From NCBI GenBank assembly GCA_025934635.1, contig JAICWX010000458.1, positions 1-5,714 on the forward strand: a stretch of DNA of 5,714 bases, in the 5' to 3' direction. This DNA is from Streptosporangiaceae bacterium (lineage in GTDB: Bacteria > Actinomycetota > Actinomycetes > Streptosporangiales > Streptosporangiaceae). Of the stretch, positions 1-5,714 are shown one piece after another. A program made the translations under genes and the position numbers. The notes under the pieces are model-generated. The model was not told the origin of the DNA. It worked only from the letters and a program-made list of their open reading frames with translations, and made no database searches. The stretch's first letter is position 1, and the number at the start of each line of letters is the position of its first letter.

Positions 1-441
1 AAGCTCCAGCCGCGCAGCCGCACGCATGCCCGCGTCGGCCGCATGGTCCGCCGGCTGCATCTTCTGCGGCCGGAGACGGGGGAGCGGTTCCGGCAGCGCA
101 TGGTCACGTTCTTCGGTGACGTCGACGTGCTGCTCACCCCGGTCACCGCCGGACCACCGCTGCCCGCGCGGCCGTGGCACGAGCGCTCTTTCCTGGCCAA
201 CGTGACCGCCAATGCGCGCTGGGCGCCGTGGGCGGCCTCCTGGAACCTGGCCGGGCTGCCGGCGATGGTCCTGCCCGGGGGCACCCGGCCCGAAGGGCTG
301 CCGGTCCCGGTCCAGCTCGTGGGCCCCCCGGGGGCCGAAGGCCGCCTTCTCTGGGTCGCCGGAGAGCTGGAGCGGCTGCGGCCGTGGCGCCGGCATGCCC
401 CCGTCTTCGATCCCGCGGGATCCGCGACGGCGCCCCGGTGA
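1..441 (+). CDS. Amidase-signature family protein, C-terminal part (5' end outside the window)
   Basis: The reading frame is open from base 1 to TGA at 439-441, giving the last 146 residues of a longer protein. Amidase-signature enzymes hydrolyse amide bonds with a Lys-Ser-Ser triad. That triad and the Gly/Ser-rich signature lie in the N-terminal half, which is not in the window, so catalytic competence and substrate cannot be judged. The family's C-terminal landmarks are visible: a basic helix beginning SRTHARVGR, the strand DVLLTPVTAGPP (about residues 42-53), SWNLAGLPAM at 238-267, and GLPVPVQLVGPPGAEGRLL from 295, followed by a closing helix. The ATG at 43 is internal, because the residues before it also fit the family. 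Codons are G/C-ending throughout. It could be a stand-alone amidase or a GatA paralogue; the short proline-rich tail favours a stand-alone enzyme. uvrA follows on the same strand after 141 bases. Confidence 0.88.
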   Translation, partial: KLQPRSRTHARVGRMVRRLHLLRPETGERFRQRMVTFFGDVDVLLTPVTAGPPLPARPWHERSFLANVTANARWAPWAASWNLAGLPAMVLPGGTRPEGLPVPVQLVGPPGAEGRLLWVAGELERLRPWRRHAPVFDPAGSATAPR

Positions 442-454
442 GCCCGCCCCCGGT

Positions 455-472
455 CGCGGCGCGCCGTCCGCG
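455..472 (+). terminator. Weak GC-only hairpin after the amidase gene
   Basis: CGCGG (455-459) can pair with CCGCG (468-472) across an 8-base loop. The overlapping 10-base palindrome CGGCGCGCCG (457-466) gives an alternative fold. It lies 14 bases after the amidase stop and has no T run. Such U-less hairpins can end transcription in actinobacteria, but in DNA this GC-rich short stems also arise by chance. Confidence 0.22.
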
Positions 473-573
473 AGGCGTGACGCGTACGACAGCGGGGCAC
501 GCGGAAAGCGCGGGAACAGCTCCTCCGCACGGGGCCTTGGCTCCGAGTGATGCATCTAGCCACAGCAACTGAC

Positions 574-578
574 AGGGA
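574..578 (+). promoter_or_regulatory. Ribosome-binding site of uvrA
   Basis: AGGGA at 574-578 lies 4 bases before the ATG at 583. There is no purine-rich stretch at a useful distance before the in-frame GTG at 547 or ATG at 550. UvrA homologues begin with a short form of [15 protein letters not shown]. Together these place the start at 583. Confidence 0.6.
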
Positions 579-582
579 TCAC

Positions 583-3435
<2,853 letters not shown>

Positions 3436-3455
3436 GCCGCGGTTCCCGGTCCTCG

Positions 3456-3485
3456 GGTCCCCCGCCGCCCGTCGCGGCGGGGACC
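3456..3485 (+). terminator. GC-rich hairpin between uvrA and the hydrolase gene
   Basis: GGTCCCCCGCCGC (3456-3468) pairs with GCGGCGGGGACC (3474-3485), giving 12 base pairs with one bulged C and a 5-base loop, CCGTC. It starts 21 bases after the uvrA stop and has no T run after it. It may be a U-less terminator or attenuator for uvrA. It also ends 14 bases before the next start codon and includes part of the only purine-rich tract there, so it could instead limit translation of the hydrolase. The pairing is seen directly; the role is inferred. Confidence 0.5.
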
Positions 3486-3499
3486 GGGACAATAGTGCG

Positions 3500-4129
3500 G
3501 TGCGGATCGCTACCGAAGCCGGAGACGCGGAGGCCGAACTCGACCGCCCTCCCGGGGAAGACAGCCCTGGGGGTGCGGGTAAGCCGCCGCGGTTCCTGCT
3601 CGTGCTCACCCACGGCGCGGGCGGTTCCGCCGCCGCGCCCGACCTGCTGGCGGCCCGCGATGCCGGGGTGCAGCTTGGCGGCCTGGTGGCGCGGGTCACC
3701 CAGCCCTACCGGGTCAGGGGGGCGCGCGCTCCCGGTTCGCCGGACCGCCAAGACGCCGCCTGGATCGAGGTGGTGGCCGCACTGCGCCCGTTCGCGCCCG
3801 GCGTCCCGCTCATCCAGGGCGGCCGCAGCAACGGCGCGCGGGTGACCTGCCGCACCGCCGCCGCGGTGGGCGCCCGGGCCGTGATCGCGCTGGCGTTCCC
3901 GCTGCGTCCGCCGCGCCCGACGGCACCGTCCAGGCTCGACGAGCTCCGCATGGCGCGCGACAGCGGCGCCAAGGTGCTGGTGGTGAGCGGGGAACGCGAC
4001 CCGTTCGGGATTCCCGGTGCTAGCGATGCGGACCGGGTAGTGGTGGTGCCGGGGGAGACGCACGCCCTGAAGGGGCATCGTGCCGTCATCGCCGCCGCGG
4101 TCACCGAGTGGCTCTACGCCAATTTGTAA
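3500..4129 (+). CDS. Alpha/beta-hydrolase family protein (KANL3/Tex30-like)
   Basis: This is a 209-residue cytoplasmic protein with no signal peptide or membrane segment. It shows a compact alpha/beta-hydrolase fold: strand FLLVLTHGAGG (residues 32-42, oxyanion-hole region), VTQPYRV, nucleophile elbow GGRSNGAR with Ser110, ALAFPL, VLVVSGERDPFG with Asp167, and VPGETHALKGH with His188. The Ser-Asp-His triad is therefore intact. The layout matches the bacterial relatives of KANL3/Tex30 (dienelactone-hydrolase-like), whose substrates are generally unknown, so none is assigned. GTG at 3500 is the only in-frame start between the uvrA stop and the conserved core, and the first residues (VRIATEAGDAEAELDRP) fit the family. 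A longer in-frame ATG at 3338 lies inside uvrA and is unlikely. The ribosome-binding site is weak (GGGAC at 3486-3490). The gene is co-oriented with uvrA 64 bases upstream; co-transcription is possible, but a hairpin lies between them. It converges with the DUF5999 gene. Confidence 0.88.
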   Translation: MRIATEAGDAEAELDRPPGEDSPGGAGKPPRFLLVLTHGAGGSAAAPDLLAARDAGVQLGGLVARVTQPYRVRGARAPGSPDRQDAAWIEVVAALRPFAPGVPLIQGGRSNGARVTCRTAAAVGARAVIALAFPLRPPRPTAPSRLDELRMARDSGAKVLVVSGERDPFGIPGASDADRVVVVPGETHALKGHRAVIAAAVTEWLYANL

Positions 4130-4133
4130 AAGG

Positions 4134-4154
4134 GCCGCCGTGCTGTACGGCGGC
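4134..4154. terminator. Hairpin terminator between convergent genes, probably bidirectional
   Basis: GCCGCCGT (4134-4141) and ACGGCGGC (4147-4154) form a perfect 8-bp stem with a 5-base loop, GCTGT. It starts 4 bases after the hydrolase stop. On the plus strand no T run follows. On the minus strand the stem is followed by CCTTTTA, the arrangement of an intrinsic terminator. It can therefore end DUF5999 transcripts (about 87 bases past that stop codon) and serve as a U-less terminator for the hydrolase. Confidence 0.6.
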
Positions 4155-4200
4155 GGAGGTGAGGAGGGTCTGGAGAAGGTCGCAGGAGAGTCGTCGGACT

Positions 4201-4230
4201 AGACATTCCGGGCTATCCCGCGAAATGCCT
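4201..4230 (-). terminator. Interrupted hairpin just downstream of DUF5999
   Basis: Three paired blocks are nested around the loop CTAT: CGGG/CCCG (4209-4212/4217-4220), CATT/AATG (4204-4207/4224-4227) and AG/CT (4201-4202/4229-4230), separated by small mismatches. It lies 10 bases beyond the DUF5999 stop. No T run follows on the minus strand, so it could be a weak terminator or only an mRNA 3'-end structure. Confidence 0.25.
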
Positions 4231-4240
4231 GGTGAGGGAC

Positions 4241-4489
4241 CTATGCCGCTGGCGCCTGCCCGTCATCGAGCGCCATGCCAACCGGTCGGGGACGGTCGAA
4301 CGGAGCGAGGTCGGTGGGCCGGTGCGGTGCGATGCAGGCGCCGTCCGGCAGCAATTCTCCCGTGTCTTCGAAGATCACCACGCCATTGCAGAGCAGGCTC
4401 CAGCCTTGCTCGGGGTGACTGACGATCGTGTGTGCCGCTTCGCGGTCCGGGGCCGAGGGAGCCGGACAGGGCGGCGTGTGTGGGCACAT
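4241..4489 (-). CDS. DUF5999 family protein (small conserved actinobacterial protein, function unknown)
   Basis: This is an 82-residue protein. I recognise its core as DUF5999, known to me mainly from Streptomyces: start MCPHTPPCP, then DREAAHTIVSHPEQGWSLLC (residues 15-34), NGVVIFEDTGELLPDG (35-50) and APHRP (54-58). No enzyme motif, signal peptide or membrane segment is present. Conserved C2, H4, C8 and C34 could bind a metal, but this is inference. The C-terminal tail after residue 58 (TDLAPFDRPRPVGMALDD...) is longer than in the homologues I remember, which end soon after the PHRP motif. Start choice: the ATG at 4489 is preceded by AGGAGG with a 7-base spacer. A further upstream in-frame ATG at 4513 would place that ribosome-binding site inside the gene. 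The gene is monocistronic, converges with the hydrolase, and has an AT-rich upstream region with no gene close by. Confidence 0.85.
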   Translation of the reverse strand: MCPHTPPCPAPSAPDREAAHTIVSHPEQGWSLLCNGVVIFEDTGELLPDGACIAPHRPTDLAPFDRPRPVGMALDDGQAPAA

Positions 4490-4496
4490 ATCAGTG

Positions 4497-4502
4497 CCTC
4501 CT
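4497..4502 (-). promoter_or_regulatory. Strong ribosome-binding site of DUF5999
   Basis: On the minus strand the sequence is AGGAGG, then CACTGAT, then ATG. This is a full Shine-Dalgarno core at ideal spacing and the best one in the window. It fixes the start at 4489 rather than 4513 and suggests efficient translation. Confidence 0.85.
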
Positions 4503-4690
4503 GGCTGTTTCATCGTGCGTGTTCGGTTGATTTCAGTGTGCCCCAGGAAATGTGAGCGCTCCCATGGCTCATCCGGATTGTTTTTCCGACCGCCATGTGG
4601 AGCTTTCCTCTAGTTACCATGTGACACTTTCTGACTACTGATTGTTACTTTTCAGTTTTAGGTGCCGTGTTGAGCAAAACATTGGCCTAG
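4503..4690. other. AT-rich intergenic region upstream of DUF5999 (likely promoter/operator region)
   Basis: No gene is supported here. GC content falls to about 40% at 4621-4680 and about 32% at 4611-4660, against roughly 70% in the flanking genes. Short symmetric elements are present: GTTACCATGTGAC (4613-4625; half-sites GTTAC and GTGAC), ACTGA-N10-TCAGT (4637-4656) and GTTTT-N16-AAAAC (4655-4680). CCATGTG occurs at 4593-4599 and again at 4617-4623. I could not place a convincing -35/-10 pair on either strand. Being upstream of DUF5999 makes this its most likely control region. Confidence 0.45.
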
Positions 4691-4955
4691 ACCAACTGTG
4701 CCCCTTCGCGGTGCGCCGCGCAAGCGACACGCACGCTGGGGGAATCGATTGCTGTCCATGCACCCCGTAGGCGACCGCCGCAGCGTGTTATCGCCTACAT
4801 GTGGAGACGTCGATGCCTGCCCGATGGTTCACCGCACAAACCTCTGAATCTGCTTACGTGCGGCCATCGGCGCCCGGCTCGCGCACCGCTGCACCCGGTA
4901 CTTCTTGCTGGGTGCGCTCGTCAGGCTACCGCATAGGACATGGTCCGGGCCCGCG
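4691..4955. other. Intergenic stretch with no supported gene
   Basis: All three plus-strand frames were read through most of this stretch, and none gives a recognisable protein. The longest candidate, from GTG 4801 to TGA 4983, has only about 65% G/C at third positions, no ribosome-binding site and no recognisable motif, so it is not called. Besides the inverted repeat at 4767-4798, I see nothing definable. Position and base use suggest decayed or non-coding DNA. Confidence 0.4.
4767..4798. repeat. Perfect 8-bp inverted repeat with a 16-base spacer
   Basis: GTAGGCGA (4767-4774) and TCGCCTAC (4791-4798) are exact reverse complements. The spacer can add a 3-bp inner stem, CGC/GCG (4776-4778/4783-4785), closed by loop CGCA. 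It lies in DNA with no gene. It could be an RNA stem-loop, a protein-binding site, or a leftover from a mobile element; nothing in the sequence decides between these. Confidence 0.5.
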
Positions 4956-5045
4956 GTATGGCCAGAACAGCCGGACGGCTTGAACCCGGTTGATTACCAG
5001 GTGAGGCGGCCGGGACGAGAGCTGCCTGAGGAGAGCTCCGAGGTG
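4956..5045 (+). pseudogene. Possible frameshifted remnant of an IS630/Tc1-mariner-type transposase
   Basis: The frame starting at GTA 4956 reads VWPEQPDGLNPVDYQV, then a GREL segment. DDE transposases of the IS630/Tc1-mariner superfamily carry WPPxSPDLNPVDY or YAPDLNPVE shortly before or around the last catalytic acidic residue. Ungapped, 8 of 13 positions match WPPNSPDLNPVDY. The mismatched middle is largely repaired if one C is restored in AACAGCCGGAC, which would encode N-S-P-D, so a small deletion plus compensating insertion is likely. D992-994 (GAT at 4992) would be the catalytic-position Asp. No upstream part of a transposase and no terminal inverted repeats were found. The similarity is short and could be chance. 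Confidence 0.3.
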
Positions 5046-5432
5046 TTAGTGAGCCGGGTCGTACGCGACGGCGGGGATGCCGGTCAGCCGGTGGGTCTCC
5101 CGCAACGTGAGCAGGTGCTCGGCTTGGGCGGTGAGGGCGTGCACCGCCGGCGTGGCCATCTTCTTGCGGCGGAAGATGCGGTCGTCGTAGCCGAGCGGGC
5201 CGATCTCCGCGCGCTGGGCGGCGTAGGCGGCCCGCATCGCCGCGGTGAGCGCGGCATCGAGATCCTCGGCCAGGCGCCGCACCTCGGCGTCGGGGGCGTT
5301 CCGGTCCTGAGCCTGCCGGAACCGGCTCTCCGCCTCGCGGGCGGCGCCGAGCAGGTCGCCGCGGCGCCCGGCCAGTTCCACGTCGGCCTTGTACCGCTGC
5401 TCCGCCTCGCTGCTCGGCTTCGGCCGGCCCAT
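5046..5432 (-). CDS. Hypothetical protein, helix-rich and charged
   Basis: I do not recognise this 128-residue protein. After a basic N-terminus (MGRPKPSSEAEQRYK) it has a long Ala/Arg/Glu-rich stretch likely to be helical, possibly coiled-coil (about residues 10-75). A more distinctive part follows: GPLGYDDRIFRRKKMATPAV, then a helix ALTAQAEHLLTLRETHRL and the tail TGIPAVAYDPAH. There is no signal peptide or membrane segment. Longer in-frame starts exist (ATG 5447, GTG 5474). However, codons before 5432 include CAA, GTA, TAT, AGA and CCT, while those after it are G/C-ending without a break, so 5432 is preferred. Its ribosome-binding site is weak (TGGGG). It lies 90 bases downstream of the partial gene on the same strand and may share its transcript. 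The basic patches and charged helices would suit a nucleic-acid-binding or structural role, but this is a guess. Confidence 0.65.
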   Translation of the reverse strand: MGRPKPSSEAEQRYKADVELAGRRGDLLGAAREAESRFRQAQDRNAPDAEVRRLAEDLDAALTAAMRAAYAAQRAEIGPLGYDDRIFRRKKMATPAVHALTAQAEHLLTLRETHRLTGIPAVAYDPAH

Positions 5433-5455
5433 GACCCCAGGTCTCATGAGCACAT

Positions 5456-5461
5456 AGGGTA
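5456..5461 (-). promoter_or_regulatory. Possible -10 element for the hypothetical gene
   Basis: On the minus strand TACCCT fits the actinobacterial -10 pattern TAnnnT. Transcription starting about 7 bases further on would leave a leader of roughly 15-17 bases before the ATG at 5432. That leader contains the palindrome GACC-N3-GGTC (5433-5443). No convincing -35 is present at 17-19 bases, so support is weak. Confidence 0.25.
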
Positions 5462-5474
5462 CTTGCGCCCCCAC

Positions 5475-5491
5475 CCCGGCCGCACGCCGGG
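5475..5491. terminator. Short GC hairpin between the two minus-strand genes
   Basis: CCCGGC (5475-5480) pairs with GCCGGG (5486-5491) across the loop CGCAC. It lies 32 bases after the stop of the partial gene on the minus strand and has no T run. It could weakly separate the two genes; if so, the downstream gene would need its own promoter. Confidence 0.27.
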
Positions 5492-5522
5492 CCGGTCCTC
5501 CGCCCTCGCCCTCACCCAGCGG

Positions 5523-5714
5523 TCAGCTGTAGTCGCGGAAGGCGGGCCACGCCTTGGCCCACGAGGTCTTCAGGCCGGTGGCTAGGTAGACGGGCACTCC
5601 TTGTTCGTCGTCGTCGACGCCGAGGCCGTTCCAGAACGTGGCGATCTGGCGGACGTGGGCGAACTCGCGGCGGAGCAGCCCTGGGTCGAGGTTCACCGCG
5701 ATGGCCGCGGTGTC
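5523..5714 (-). CDS. C-terminal part of an unrecognised protein (5' end beyond the right edge)
   Basis: Read from 5714 leftwards, the frame is open to TGA at 5525-5523 and gives 63 residues, including NLDPGLLRREFAHVRQIATF, WNGLGVDDDEQGVPVYLATG and LKTSWAKAWPAFRDYS. Third codon positions are almost all G or C. The second frame closes at once, and the third remains open but has poor codon use, so this frame is the real one. The segment is aromatic-rich near its end (two W in SWAKAWPAF) with an acidic DDDE patch. I cannot place it in a family. Its direction and proximity suggest a transcript shared with the gene at 5046-5432. Confidence 0.65.
   Translation of the reverse strand, partial: DTAAIAVNLDPGLLRREFAHVRQIATFWNGLGVDDDEQGVPVYLATGLKTSWAKAWPAFRDYS

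Noticed and set aside
143..572. Overlapping open frames on both strands across the amidase tail
   Set aside because: They consist of Arg/Ala/Pro/Gly-rich translations of GC-rich DNA; the amidase frame explains this stretch.
4155..4162. GGAGGTGA, a perfect match to the anti-Shine-Dalgarno sequence, within a purine-rich tract
   Set aside because: No ATG or GTG follows at a usable distance with a believable reading frame; the next in-frame reading is a 10-codon CTG peptide. It is probably chance purine richness after the terminator.
4108..4555. Plus-strand open frames opposite DUF5999
   Set aside because: They lie antisense to a recognised protein family with a strong ribosome-binding site and give Arg/Pro-rich sequence without motifs.
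4428..4613. 61-codon plus-strand open frame
   Set aside because: It overlaps the DUF5999 start and its ribosome-binding site, has no ribosome-binding site of its own, and mixed codon use.
4801..4983. 60-codon open frame from GTG 4801
   Set aside because: Third-position G/C is only about 65% against well over 90% in the real genes; there is no ribosome-binding site or recognisable motif.
4960..5010. tRNA-like GGTTCAAGCC (T-loop lookalike) on the minus strand
   Set aside because: The flanks do not form a 5-bp T stem with a 7-base loop, and no anticodon or acceptor arms could be found on either strand.
4905..5585. 226-codon plus-strand open frame
   Set aside because: Most of it is antisense to the gene at 5046-5432. 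Only its first part, with the LNPVDY motif, was kept as a possible transposase remnant.

Overview
The window suggests a chromosomal segment of a high-GC actinobacterium, probably a filamentous genus (Streptosporangiales/Thermomonosporaceae or a Streptomyces relative). Three things point there: nearly every third codon position in the real genes is G or C, the UvrA is of actinobacterial type, and there is a DUF5999 gene, a small family I know mainly from Streptomyces and its relatives. The genus cannot be fixed from the sequence alone.

Left part (1-4129, + strand). The 3' end of an amidase-signature-family gene enters from the left edge and stops at 441. A 141-base gap follows, then a complete uvrA (583-3435; the UvrA subunit of nucleotide excision repair). 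After a 64-base gap with a GC-rich hairpin comes a small alpha/beta-hydrolase of the KANL3/Tex30-like type with its Ser-Asp-His triad intact (3500-4129). The hydrolase may be read through from uvrA, but the hairpin between them argues for attenuation or separate control.

Middle (4130-5045). The hydrolase converges with a DUF5999 gene on the minus strand (4241-4489), which has a textbook AGGAGG ribosome-binding site. The hairpin at 4134-4154 can end transcription from either side. On the minus strand it is followed by a T run. Upstream of DUF5999 lie about 555 bases with no convincing intact gene. This stretch holds a sharp AT-rich dip (about 32% GC at 4611-4660) with several imperfect palindromes, a perfect 8-bp inverted repeat (4767-4774/4791-4798), and a fragment that reads like a frameshifted IS630/Tc1-mariner transposase tail (about 4956-5045).

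Right part (5046-5714, minus strand). There is a small gene for a helix-rich, charged protein I do not recognise (5046-5432). Upstream of it is the C-terminal end of a second unrecognised gene that runs off the right edge (5523-5714). The possible transposase relic, the AT-rich patch and the two orphan genes make the right third look like accessory DNA joined to a conserved repair-gene neighbourhood. I found no CRISPR array, no RNA gene and no complete mobile element. The most plausible undescribed material is the unrecognised minus-strand gene pair and the DUF5999 regulatory region.
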